Origin: Engraulis encrasicolus
Taxonomy: Eukaryota; Chordata; Actinopteri; Clupeiformes; Engraulidae
Assembly: GCF_034702125.1 (NCBI RefSeq)
Contig: NC_085865.1
Coordinates: 27,847,914 to 27,911,913, forward strand
DNA: 64,000 bases
Direction: 5' to 3'
Shown here: positions 1-10,335 of the stretch, piece after piece
Position numbering within the stretch: the first letter of the stretch is position 1
Layout of the letters: each line of letters opens with the position of its first letter
Notes under the pieces: model-generated
Told to the model about the DNA's origin: nothing
The model's database searches: none
The model's input: the letters and a program-made list of their open reading frames with translations, nothing else
Position numbers and translations under genes: made by a program

Positions 1-693
1 CTGAGAAACTGTGACATTTCTGCACCATGACTTCAACACTTGAAAGATCTATGATTAAGCGGTACAGCAAGTTCTCATAAACCTGACATTACATTTGAAC
101 GAACTCAGCAAAGTTCAACACCTACTGTACCAAGCAAATATGCAGCTTCAAACCATGTTTTCAAAAAAGAGGCAGCAGCTTGCGCACCTTGCAGTATTTT
201 GTTATTGTTATATTTGTCATGTACCTGTATATTTATTACAATACACGCCACTTTATGCAAGGTGTGGCCTCTTTTTTTGAAACCGATGAGTTGAGCATTT
301 GGCCCAGAAACCCTCACAGTCAAAGTATTTAAGAGTGAAGCCTTCTCCAAGCTGAAAAATCAGGACTATTTACAAACATTTACGCTGTGAGGATGGGCAA
401 GATGCTAAGCAGTCAAAGACATGAGCGCATTTTTTGAAATGACAGCAGTTTACAAACAATTAGACAGGTTTGTTTGTAAATGGGAAAGTTATGTATACAA
501 CCTCACTGCCAACACTGTCCAAATGCTTGACACATTTACTACAGAATGCAGGCTTGTCTCCAGCCAAACCTGAAGTCAGTGTAAGAATTGGGCCCTTACA
601 ATATATCGACTGATGCTGTCATAATTAATGCACACTCTTCTTGATGCTAATAATCTCTTGTCTGAATGACTGTAGGTTTGTTATTTTGGCAGT
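1..693. other. No recognisable gene
   Basis: AT-rich sequence without a supported coding region. Short frames here overlap on both strands and have no family signature. No repeat structure was recognised. Confidence 0.6.
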
Positions 694-701
694 AACAGGC
701 C

Positions 702-1058
702 TAGTGGTGTGGATCGGCACTGCCCTCATGATCCGATTCGATCGCGATTTGGGAGGTAGCGATTCGATTCGATTCTATGCAATCCGATACGATCCGATTC
801 AATTCTACAATGCATTGCAATGCATTACATTTCTACTGAAAGCAAAGCAAATGTTTAATCAGTCATGATGAGGCAATACAAGTAGTCAGATACTGAGCAA
901 CAATTTATTTAACATTCATTTGCTCCTGAAATATCCATGGAAGTAATTGAAACTTTAAAAAAATGTTGAATCGATTCTGGAACTTGCCGGATCGATTATG
1001 GATCGTCCATGCCCCGCATTGGATTGCATCGCTGAATCGATCATTGTTGACACCACTA
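702..1058. mobile_element. Non-autonomous hAT-type element with 8-bp TSD
   Basis: The ends are TAGTGGTGT and ACACCACTA, a 9-bp inverted repeat. They are flanked on both sides by the same 8 bp, aacaggcc (694-701 and 1059-1066). An 8-bp target duplication with short TIRs is the signature of hAT elements. The interior is rich in GATTCGAT-like motifs in both orientations (subterminal repeats) and has no transposase, so it would need a transposase in trans. Confidence 0.85.
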
Positions 1059-1066
1059 AACAGGCC

Positions 1067-1766
1067 TGCCGACAATTGGTGATTGGTGCAAGTTAATCCA
1101 CCTATTGGAGTAATTTTAGACCCTTTCTACAGACTACTGGAGCTAATGCTGGACATATACCTCTGCACTTCTGACTGGAAATTAATTTAAACGGAAGTGA
1201 AATCGATGAAAAAATGAATACCCTACTAAAAAAAAAACTAAAAAAAACCCTGGGCACAAAAACATAGGTATATTCTCCCACGGAAACCAATGCAGTTGTG
1301 AATTTTCAATTTGCCTTCGCCGTTATCTGTTCTTTCATCTGCTGTGAACTAGGCTTTGAACTAACCAGTGTCTGATTTGCTGTAGCATGTAATGGTTTTT
1401 CTCATTTCCTCTGAGAGATAATGGCTTTTAAATCACCCTAATGCCACGTGTGTTTGTAATGTATTTATTCGGATCTTGGAAATGGAGCCCATTTCTCGCA
1501 GTTGTTTTGTTTATTTATCAATGAAAGGTTTACCGGCTGATACACTTCAATGTCTCACTGTCACTGTCTCACTTATGGCAGATTACATCACATTGTCTTC
1601 GAAGGATTATTGTGACCTTTGTGTCATGAACAAACTCTTCTTTTTGGGGACTTACCAGGGTCATGACCCCATGCAAGACAAATGTGTCCCATTCATTTCT
1701 GTGTGTGTGTCATTGTGTCACAGATATGCACTGCAAAGCCATCTGGATTACTGTGCTGAAACCAAC
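1067..1766. other. No recognisable gene
   Basis: Flanking host-like sequence between the hAT element and the Penelope-like insertion. A frame of 120 codons at 1476-1838 has no family signature and runs into the inserted element, so it is not called. Confidence 0.55.
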
Positions 1767-1879
1767 AATCATTTACCTTTCAAAAAAGACAAAAGGAAAA
1801 AAAATCCTTGGTCCAGGCACTTCAGTTGGTTAATGTAGTAAAAAAACAAACTTTATTTAAGGGGCAAATGCATTAAAAA

Positions 1880-1919
1880 ACACCAACGCGTTTCGGCGCT
1901 GTGGCCTTCATCAGGGTGT
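1880..1919 (-). ncRNA. Hammerhead-ribozyme-like motif, PLE left end
   Basis: Read on the minus strand: stem I strand ACACC, core CTGATGA, a hairpin AGGC..GCC as stem II, core GAAAC, a very short self-complementary stem III (ACGCGT), cleavage triplet GTT, then GGTGT, which pairs perfectly with ACACC. This is a type I minimal hammerhead with the tiny stem III reported for Penelope-like elements, where activity is thought to favour dimers. It is identical to the plus-strand motif at 11864-11903. Self-cleavage is inferred. Confidence 0.75.
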
Positions 1920-2051
1920 GTAAGAGAAACAAACAGCCATCTAATTATATGAGTGTCCTCAGGTGCGGTATCCTGGTCCATGAGAGCCACTAGGTCTACT
2001 CCAAGCCACAAGGGGCAGTGCTGAGACTAACCATCTTGTATAGCAACATGG

Positions 2052-3501
2052 AGCCCTATCTCGCGCCAGTCGTAAAGTCTTCACGAAAAAAATGGGGGAA
2101 TTTCTGGGGGAAATTGTGTACAAGGACGTGGTGAATTCACGATATTGCCCGTGTTTCGTGGTTGATTTACGGTTTCAGTCTCGTGGTTGATTTACGATAT
2201 GCATTGAAAACTACGTGGTTGATTTACGATATGCATGCGTTGGCATTTGCGCATCGCTTGAATTCCGGTGCATATAACAAAAGCTGCCACACCGGCCGCC
2301 TCCCGATTTAAAACACAGCTGATAGCCTGATTACACTCATGCCCGTAGCCCTACTCCACACCGCTGATAGCCTGATTACACTTCATTTTATTATTGCCCG
2401 TGTTTCGTGGTTGATTTAAGATTTAAGATTTGGCATTTGAAAACTACGTGGTTGATTTACGATATGCATGCATGTAGTCTACAACTTCTGTTTAAAATGA
2501 CACGGGGAGACTCATGCCCGTAGCCCTACTCCACACCGCTGATAGCCACACCGGCCGCCTCCCGATTTAAAACACAGCTGATAGCCTGATTACACTCATG
2601 CCCGTAGCCCTACTCCACACCGCTGATAGCCTGATTACACTTCATTTTATTATTGCCCGTGTTTCGTGGTTGATTTAAGATTTAAGATTTGGCATTTGAA
2701 AACTACGTGGTTGATTTACGATATGCATGCATGTAGTCTACAACTTCTGTTTAAAATGACACGGGGAGACTCATGCCCGTAGCCCTACTCCACACCGCTG
2801 ATAGCCTGATTACACTTCATTTTATTATTGCCCGTGTTTCGTGGTTGATTTAAGATTTAAGATTTGGCATTTGAAAACTACGTGGTTGATTTACGATATG
2901 CATGCATGTAGTCTACAACTTCTGTTTAAAATGACACGGGGAGGGAGTGACATAAGCCGCCTCCGGATTTAAAACACCGCTGGTAATTACACTCCTGCCC
3001 GTAGGCTATCTTTGAATTTACATGAAGCCGCCCACCGGCGATTTGAAGCCACGGGTAGGACTACTGCGACAGAAGATTTGAGTCTCGTGGTTGATTTACG
3101 ATAGGCCTATGCATGCGTTGGCATTTGAAAACTACGTGGTTGATTTACGATATGCATGTAGTCTACAACTTCTGTTTAAAATTACACGGGGAGGGAGTGA
3201 CATAAGCCGCCTCCGGATTTAAAACACCGCTGGTAATTACACTCCTGCCCGTAGGCTATCTTTGAATTTACATGAAGCCGCCCACCGGCGATTTGAAGCC
3301 ACGGGTAGGACTACTGCGACAGGGCGGTGGGTTAGGGTGCGGGGTTGTCCACCCGAAGTCCGGACAGATGGTCACCCTATGATCATGCCCAGACGTTGAT
3401 GCTCCACTGATGGTGATGCACGCACCACTCCTATTCACCTTTTCTCTGAAAGATGCTGATGCTGATGTAGGCCTAGTCACCACATTGACCAGTGGTTTTC
3501 A

Positions 3502-3554
<53 letters not shown>

Positions 3555-3570
3555 GGTTCACAAAGTGTTG
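2052..3570 (+). repeat. Left long terminal inverted repeat with internal tandem units
   Basis: This is the inverted counterpart of about 6430-7770. A unit of roughly 180-190 bp (from gcccgtagccctactccaca to the acggggag block) recurs near 2340, 2585 and 2770. A second unit (from cataagccgcctccggattt to ggactactgcgacag) recurs at about 2950-3080 and 3195-3323. The arm ends in a TG run and a G homopolymer (about 3504-3557). Confidence 0.75.
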
Positions 3571-3602
3571 ATTACTGTATTATTTTATGTGTTCTTTCTA
3601 TC

Positions 3603-3740
3603 TATGGGGTTGTAGGTTTTAATCCCACCCTAACCTCTCCCTACACCTCCATCCATGGCTGAAGTGCCGTTGAGCAGGACACCTAACCCCAAGCATTGCT
3701 AGAGGGACTTTAACCTTGAAAAGTAATACCGGCAATTCAT
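3603..3740 (+). mobile_element. tRNA-derived SINE fragment
   Basis: The segment from ggttgtaggttttaatccca through ggctgaagtgccgttgagca to the run of cctaaccccaag matches the body of a common fish tRNA-derived SINE, whose box B resembles GGTTCAAATCC. The 5' tRNA-like head is truncated. It lies inside the long-TIR element. Confidence 0.55.
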
Positions 3741-3936
3741 AATGTAATGTTTAAGCCTTTAAATGGGATAGAAGAATTGACTATGAATATTAGGCTATTA
3801 AAGACACACTATACATTTCATATGCAAGAACCTACCAAGTAAAGAAACTCACACGAGAGGCATGTTCAAACATTCAAGTATTTATTTACAACACAAACAT
3901 ACACATGCAGCAGTGGAACAAAACAAAAAAAAGTCC

Positions 3937-3976
3937 CCCCCCCCCCCACACACACACACACACATACACACACACA
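3937..3976 (+). repeat. Poly-C and CA microsatellite
   Basis: A cytosine run of about 13 is followed by a CA repeat interrupted by one TA. The short frame across it is simple-sequence translation, not a gene. Confidence 0.9.
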
Positions 3977-4676
3977 GCACATTCCACTGGCTGAATAACT
4001 CACAGCAATCACTTAGTTCTTGGTGGAATGGCAATAGCTTAACAGAGTTTTTTAACAGTTTAATTTAAATGTTGTGTTTTCTGTCCTGGGTGCTACTGAG
4101 GGCATGAATGCCAGTGCTGCTGCTGGGGGTGACATGGATGGCACTGCTGCTGCACTGGAGATCAGGATGGAGGAGACAGAGGAGAGCAGGACAGAGAGAG
4201 GCTGTTGGTGTGTTGGAGAAAGCAGGAGAAAGGAGACAGCTGCGGGTGTCTTGGAGGAGATGATGGAGGGAATAGGGATAATAAGTAAATATACAGCAGT
4301 TATAACTTCATGCTGTCTAATGTTCCTTGTGTCAATATCATTTTAAGAAATGTCCCATTTAAAGAAACACTTACAAAAATGCAGACAAGTGAGAAATGTA
4401 CTCACTTCTTTTATATACATACTACAGTAATTACAGAAGATATCAAACATTGGTATTCAAAGTATTCTTTCAAAACACTTACCAAGGAATGATGATTGAT
4501 GATTCCAAACCGTCTCAGATTAAAGAACTAGAAAGATGACAAAGACAGAAAATGGATTAGGGAAAGATTAGTAGCTAAGGGATACATTAGCATGCCCCTT
4601 CACACTCTGTGAGGTAAAACAAAGTAAGTTGGACATTGTGTTTTTCCCATGCAATGTTTGTTTCTCTACACCGTAC

Positions 4677-5681
4677 CTACACTCCGTTTCTTCCTCATCA
4701 CTGGTGTATGAGAAATCACTGCTGTGTACATCGTCCTCATTCCCGTCATCTCCCTGCCCTTCCTCACAAGATGGCCTATTGGTCCCCTGTGGGCTTAAAA
4801 CAGCCCTGTAGCTTGCCACAGCAGAAAGATGGACGATTGTCAGGTCATGAAGCCGTCTTCGACAGAAGGCAGAAAGGCCCTCATTTTGTGACTCTGCAGA
4901 TGCAACATCAAAAATACGACGACAAACACATGGCATGTCAGAATACAACCTCCAAGTTGAACAGTGCAGATAAATGTCAAAGAAAGCAAAATTCTCATTT
5001 TTTTATTTGATGGTACATATACAGTAGGTTTGACAATTGCAACTTACCTGCCGATGACATCTTTGCTTCTAGACAAGACATCAATCTTTTCAGTGATGTA
5101 GTGTGCTGTTCCATCTCCTTCACGAGGATGCCTTTCTCTTCTTCCAAGCGCTTCCTGCGCATCGAGGCCACAAAGTAGGCATGCTTGTCCTCAAGTCTGA
5201 CTGAAAGGCAAAGAGTAGAGTAGAGTAGAGTACAGACATATTAACAGCATTGTTGTTTCCTTACAAGTGTGAAAAAGTACTAGTAAATTAATCCAGTTTC
5301 TGTTGTTTGAATACTAATTAGATGGGCCTGTAACACCCTTGATGGCCCCCACCCCCTGTCACTTTTCCATGTGGTAATTGTCAGTATGTAATTGAAAACT
5401 GGCAGTTTCAAGATTTGTAATGGTGTCACTTAAATGTTTGAATGACAAAAAAAAACACTTGAGTAGCCTAAAACAGAATAAATGAACAATTCTCTTACCA
5501 CTCCCCTGCACATCCCAAGGCCAAAAAACAGCTGGTCCATCTCCTGACAATGATCGCTCCACGGTTCCAATGTCGATTGTCGTTGTTGGCGATGCACTGT
5601 TGAAGGTGGCAATGTCTTTAAGAAGCCTGTTCTTAACAACAGTCATCTCGCTCCGCAGACGATGACGCAACTGACCACTGT
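4677..5681 (-). pseudogene. Three consecutive exons of a transposon-borne gene, KDZ C-terminus-like
   Basis: Three minus-strand exons are 5499-5681, 5048-5200 and 4677-4893. Each has a polypyrimidine-CAG acceptor and a GT donor (GTAAGA, GTAAGT, GTACGG), and all join in the same phase: codons split 1/2 at both internal junctions and no stop appears. The product runs from ...GQLRHRLRSEMTVVKNRLL through a basic coiled stretch (RLEDKHAYFVASMRRKRLEE) to an acidic tail (SDFSYTSDEEETE). A charged C-terminal helix region resembles the part downstream of the catalytic domain in fish Kyakuja/Dileera/Zisupton proteins; that link is from memory and tentative. It could instead be a captured host gene. No catalytic domain is found upstream within the element, so the gene is incomplete here. 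Confidence 0.55.
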
Positions 5682-5714
5682 CTGGAAAACAATCAGAAAA
5701 TACAAGGACTGAGA

Positions 5715-5885
5715 GTGTGTGTGTGTGTGTGTGTGTAAGGCACATTTTAGTTGTTTTTGTGTTGATTTCTTTTGTTTTTATTACTATCATTATAGTGTTA
5801 TTATTATTATTATTCAAAGCTTATTTGTTTTTTTGTGTGTGTTTTTTTTAAACAATGCACCTGCCCCCCAAAATCTGTGCACGCG

Positions 5886-5984
<99 letters not shown>

Positions 5985-6131
5985 GGCACATTTTAGTTGT
6001 TTTTGTGTTGATTTCTTTTGTTTTTATTACTATCATTATAGTGTTATTATTATTATTATTCAAAGCTTATTTGTTTTTTTGTGTGTGTTTTTTTTAAACA
6101 ATGCACCTGCCCCCCAAAATCTGTGCACGCG

Positions 6132-6166
<35 letters not shown>
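5715..6166 (+). repeat. Direct duplication of a 152-bp unit separated by TG arrays
   Basis: The segment 5737-5888 is repeated at 5983-6134, with the copies 246 bp apart and apparently identical. Each copy is preceded and followed by a TG array (5715-5736, 5889-5982, 6135-6166). Long frames here are shadows of the repeat. Confidence 0.9.
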
Positions 6167-6170
<4 letters not shown>

Positions 6171-6429
6171 AAATACTGTAAATAAATACTTGAAATCGTG
6201 TGAGTTTCTTCTATAATATCAGTGGTAAATGCACATTAAATGTTAGTGTATACCGTGTCTGTAATAATCCTGGTCAATTCTTCTGGATGGAGATGTAGTG
6301 AGGTATCAAACCTACCTATACAATAATAGTCCCATTGAAAATACCGCCCATTGAAAATGAATGGGAGCTCTTGCACCATTCTAGAGTGCCTTATAATAAT
6401 ACAGTAAGAGTAGTGTTAAGAGAGACCAT

Positions 6430-7770
6430 TTAATCAACACTTTGTGACACACACACTTTGAAAACCACTGGGCAAGGTGGTGACTAGGCCTACATCAGCA
6501 TCTTTCAGAGAAAAGGTGAGTAGGAGTGGTGCATCAGCATCAGTAGCATCAGCGTCTGGGACCCACCGCCCTGACGCAGTAGGCTACATATGCATGTGGA
6601 TACGGATACGGGCAGGAGTGTAAATTCAAAGATAGCCTACGGGCAGGAGTGTAGCCTAATCACCAGCGGTGTTTTAAATCGGTGGGCGGCTTCATGTCAC
6701 TCCCCGTGTCATTTTAAACAGAAGGTGGAAATCAGGAAGATGCGCTGCCATTCATCAGCTGCCAAAACACGTTTTAGTTGTAGACTACATGCATGCATAT
6801 CGTAAATCAACCACGTAGTTTTCAAATGCCAACGCATTCATATCGTAAATCCACCACGAGACTCAAATCTTAAATCAACCACGAAACACGGGCAATAATA
6901 AAATGTTTTCGCTTTTCATTGCACCTAACTCCTCACTCCGATATTTTCATTGCACCTACCTCCGCATTCCAATAAAGAAGGCACGAGGGGCTACTTATTT
7001 ATTCAATCGTTATTTTATTTTATTTTTACTGGGAAGGAGTAGGCCTACGGGCATGAGTGTAATCAGGCTATCAGCGGTGTTTTAAATCGGGAGGCGGCCG
7101 GTTCTGTCATGGCTACAGTGCATTTGATGTAGGCTACTTTGATCAAAGGAATGTATCTGCAGTGTTCTGTCGCGGCCGGTGTGGCAGCTTTTGTGATATG
7201 CACCGGAATTCTCATCAAGCGATGTGGGACAAATGTATGGCAGGAACCGATATCGATATGCACCGGAATTCGGCTATATTTGATTTACCCCACTGTACGG
7301 CAGGAACCGAATTGTTACACAGGTAGGCTATATTTGATTTACCCCACTGTACGGCAGGAACCGAATTGTTACACAGGTAGGCTATATTTGATTTACCCCA
7401 CTGTACCCTGTACAAGGCGGATGAGAATTCCGGTGCATATCACAAAATTGTTACACAGGTAGGCCATATTTGATTTACCCCACTGTAATTCCGGTGCATA
7501 TCACAAAAGCTGCCGTTCCCTGGTTCTGGTTCTGTCGCGGCCGGTCCCCGCCCCTGTGCAAAAATGCCAACGCAAATGCCAACGCATGCATATCGTAAAT
7601 CAACCACGTAGTTTTCAATGCATATCGTAAATCAACCACGAGACTGAAACCGTAAATCAACCACGAAACACGGGCAATATCGTGAATTCACCACGTCCTT
7701 GTACACAATTTCCCCCAGAAATTCCCCCATTTTTTTCGTGAAGACTTTACGACTGGTGCGTGATACGGTT
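6430..7770 (-). repeat. Right long terminal inverted repeat
   Basis: The reverse complement matches 2052-3570 in blocks, with indels and rearranged subrepeats. The outermost 250 bp (7520-7770) match the left end almost base for base. Confidence 0.75.
7272..7480 (+). repeat. 54-bp tandem repeat inside right TIR
   Basis: Copies of a unit containing ggctatatttgatttacccc start at 7272, 7326 and 7380, exactly 54 bp apart. A variant copy begins near 7462 after an interruption. Confidence 0.8.
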
Positions 7771-8049
7771 GCAACATGGCAGATTTGTTTCTATAAGTTA
7801 AAAACATCAGGATCATCATATAGCTGTAAACAAGATACATGCACTATCCTGGAACAGAGGATTCACTAGAAAGACATAGATAGATAAAGGGTAATTAGCT
7901 TGGCGAATAAAAGTAATCAATATTTAACTAAATACTGCATAGGATCACTAGATGTAGGCTACTCCATATATCAATGTCAAAAAATGTTGCGTGAAGCAAA
8001 CATCTCTCATGATTATATTATCAGTAACATTTACAACAATCAAAAACAT

Positions 8050-10335
8050 TTATAAAAAAGGAGATAGGTCAAAGTCTTCGTTTAGACCGGGATATTCTGT
8101 GGCCTTCAGTTGATCAATCCAGAACATTTCTCTTTGTTTGAGGCGCTTGATTTTGTCTCCACCTCTGGCATCTAGGCACACAGCCTCAATGCCCACTGCA
8201 CGTAGACTTGTGTCCCGTCCATGATGTGCGTCTTTATAGTGTCTGGCCATAGGGTAGTTCATGTTCCCTACTCTGATTGCATATCTATGCTCAGACACTC
8301 GGTCTCTGAATCTCCTTTTTGTGAGTCCCACATAAAAACAGCCACAAGGGCATTCCAGTCTATATATTACATGTGTGGTATTGCAATTTATGAAACTGTT
8401 AATGGGATATGTCTTGTTGCTGAATACATCTGTAAAGATGTTTGTTTTCACCATATTTTCACAGTAATTGCAATTACCACAGGGATAGTTGCCCTTTGGT
8501 CGACAAAGCCAAGTGTCTTTTCTCTCAGCAGGAAGGTGACTCCTTACAAGTTTATCTTTAATTGTGGGGGCCCTTCTGAAGCTGATTCCTGGTGGCTCTG
8601 TGAATATTTCTCTTAAGGTGGGGTCACATTCAATAATGTTCCAATTCTTCTTGATTATGTGTTTGATCTGAACTGCCTCTTTGCTATAGCGTGTGACAAA
8701 GTAGGGTTTTTGTGTTTGGTCTTCTTTTGATTTTGGACTCAGCAGATTCTTCCTCTCCAGTGACTGTGCTCTGTTATGAGCCTGGGTGAGAGTTTGAGTC
8801 TGATAGCCCCTCTGATTAAAGCGCTTCTGCATGTCAACAGACTGAACCTGGAAATCATCTTCAGAGTCACATATGCGCTTTAGTCTCTGAATCTGGCCAT
8901 AGGGGATGTTTTCAATGAGCCAGGGAGGGTGAAAGCTGTTGGCGTGCAATACAGTATTGCGGTCTGTTGACTTTCTGAAGATGGAAGTGTGTAAAAAGCC
9001 TTCATTGTCTTTGGATATCTGGAGATCCAGGAAGTTGATCACTTTTGTGTTGTATTCCAGACTTAACTTTAAGTTCTCATTTAATCTGTTCACATAGGCA
9101 TGGAAATTGAGGAGTTCTTCCTCTGACCCAGAGAAGAATATTATGACATCGTCTATAAATCTGCCCCACCACACTATGCAGTCTTTAAACGGGTTTTGGT
9201 TTGAAAAGATGTGTTGTTCCTCCCATAAGCCTAAAAACAAGTTTGCGTAGTTGGGAGCAAAGCATGCCCCCATGGCTGTCCCTTTTTCTTGTTTGTATAA
9301 TTTGTCCTGAAAGAGGAAAACATTATTTTTCAAAGTCCACTCCGTCAGTTGCACGATAAAGTCAGTAGGGGGCATGAGGTCATCTGGTCTGGATCCAAGG
9401 TAATGTTTTAGAGCCTTCAGACCTTCATCATGAACAATGTTGCTATAAAGAGATTCGACATCCATTGTTGCCATAACACAGGAACCAATATTTTTTATTT
9501 CTTCAATCTTATTTAAAACTTGTGTACTGTCCTGGATATAAGAGGGCAAAGTTGCCACAAATGGCTTGATAAAATGGTCAACAGATTTAGAAGCCGGTTC
9601 TGTTATTGAGTCATTCCCACTTATGATTGGTCTGCCAGGTGGGTTTTCCAAATCCTTGTGCACTTTAGGCAGCATGTAAAACGTAGGGAAACGTGGATGT
9701 TTACAGAGCAAGAAATCATATTCATTTTTAGTAATCCAGTCATGTCCTTTTGCCATATTCAGTAATTGTTCCAATTCTCTTTTCATTGTCTCCATTGGGT
9801 TAACTGGGGGCATTGAATAATAATGAGTATTCTCTAATTGGCGCAATGCTTCACTTATGTATCTCTTCTTATCCCAAACGCAAACAGCACCACCTTTATC
9901 GGCACTCTTAATCAGTATGTCTTCTCTATTTGATAGCCATTTCAGTGCTTCAGATTCATTTCGTGTGAGATTGTACTGTCTTGTCTTTTTTTGTCTACTG
10001 TAAACCTTTTCCACTTCATAAGTTACCTTCTTTGTGAATGTGGTCAGTGTAGAGTTTGTGATGCAAGGCATGAAAGTGGATTTAGGTCGAAAATTAGAGT
10101 AAGTCGAGGAAGTGGAATGGACAGCTGCACTCTGTACATTTTGATGGTACCAGGCTTTCAAATGTAAGTTCCTGTAGAACCTAAACAGGTCCACCTTGGT
10201 GTCAAACTCCTTACCTCTGTAGGAAGGAGAGAATGAAAGGCCTTTGGAAAGAACAGAGATGCAGTCATCTGAAAGAGAGAGGTCTGAGATGTTGATTACT
10301 GCTGACTCCTCAGCTGTCTCGTTTAAAGACTGCAT
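8050..10335 (-). CDS. Penelope-like reverse transcriptase with GIY-YIG endonuclease
   Basis: Single uninterrupted frame of 761 codons from the ATG at 10335 (MQSLNETAEE); an in-frame ATG lies further upstream at 10368 and a TTG at 10404. The N-terminal part is PLE-specific. RT motifs follow: GTAMGACFAPNYANLFLGL, the catalytic box RFIDDVIIFF at about residue 390, and INFLDLQI. A cysteine cluster (CRPKGNYPCGNCNYC) precedes the endonuclease, which starts near residue 655 with VIYRLECPCGCFYVGL and continues RRFRDRVSEHR, the GIY-YIG equivalents with the catalytic Arg and Glu. The enzyme copies its own RNA at a nicked target. Length and domain order are those of full PLE proteins of the Neptune/Penelope type. 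All key residues are present, so this copy may be functional, although its 3' region is split by another transposon. Confidence 0.92.
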   Translation of the reverse strand: MQSLNETAEESAVINISDLSLSDDCISVLSKGLSFSPSYRGKEFDTKVDLFRFYRNLHLKAWYHQNVQSAAVHSTSSTYSNFRPKSTFMPCITNSTLTTFTKKVTYEVEKVYSRQKKTRQYNLTRNESEALKWLSNREDILIKSADKGGAVCVWDKKRYISEALRQLENTHYYSMPPVNPMETMKRELEQLLNMAKGHDWITKNEYDFLLCKHPRFPTFYMLPKVHKDLENPPGRPIISGNDSITEPASKSVDHFIKPFVATLPSYIQDSTQVLNKIEEIKNIGSCVMATMDVESLYSNIVHDEGLKALKHYLGSRPDDLMPPTDFIVQLTEWTLKNNVFLFQDKLYKQEKGTAMGACFAPNYANLFLGLWEEQHIFSNQNPFKDCIVWWGRFIDDVIIFFSGSEEELLNFHAYVNRLNENLKLSLEYNTKVINFLDLQISKDNEGFLHTSIFRKSTDRNTVLHANSFHPPWLIENIPYGQIQRLKRICDSEDDFQVQSVDMQKRFNQRGYQTQTLTQAHNRAQSLERKNLLSPKSKEDQTQKPYFVTRYSKEAVQIKHIIKKNWNIIECDPTLREIFTEPPGISFRRAPTIKDKLVRSHLPAERKDTWLCRPKGNYPCGNCNYCENMVKTNIFTDVFSNKTYPINSFINCNTTHVIYRLECPCGCFYVGLTKRRFRDRVSEHRYAIRVGNMNYPMARHYKDAHHGRDTSLRAVGIEAVCLDARGGDKIKRLKQREMFWIDQLKATEYPGLNEDFDLSPFL

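Larger units (their letters stand above)
2052..7770. mobile_element. Long-TIR DNA transposon inserted in PLE, KDZ-like or Mutator-like
   Basis: The element interrupts the PLE 3' region. gcaacatgg occurs at 2043-2051 and again at 7771-7779, giving an 8-9 bp target duplication, and the PLE inverted arm keeps the unoccupied site at 11732-11740. The ends are imperfect inverted repeats (start AGCCCTATCTCGCGCCAGTC, end reverse complement AACCGTATCACGCACCAGTC) that run on as inverted homology for more than 1.3 kb. The TIRs are built from subrepeats containing CGTGGTTGATTTACGATATG. Long TIRs, subterminal repeats and an 8-9 bp duplication suit Zisupton/KDZ elements (8 bp) or Mutator-like elements (9 bp). 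Three in-phase exons lie inside. No complete transposase core is visible, so this copy is probably non-autonomous. Confidence 0.75.

Noticed and set aside
4636..5010. 124-codon plus-strand frame
   Set aside because: It is antisense to the exon at 4677-4893, which has matching splice sites and phase.
5719..6168. 149-codon frame and its antisense over TG arrays
   Set aside because: It consists of repeated CV/HT codons from the TG arrays plus the duplicated 152-bp unit.
7272..7480. CRISPR-like array of 54-bp units
   Set aside because: The units are contiguous tandem copies without unique spacers, inside a eukaryotic transposon TIR.
8221..8616. 131-codon plus-strand frame, with its mirror at 10895-11290
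   Set aside because: Both are antisense shadows of the PLE endonuclease region.
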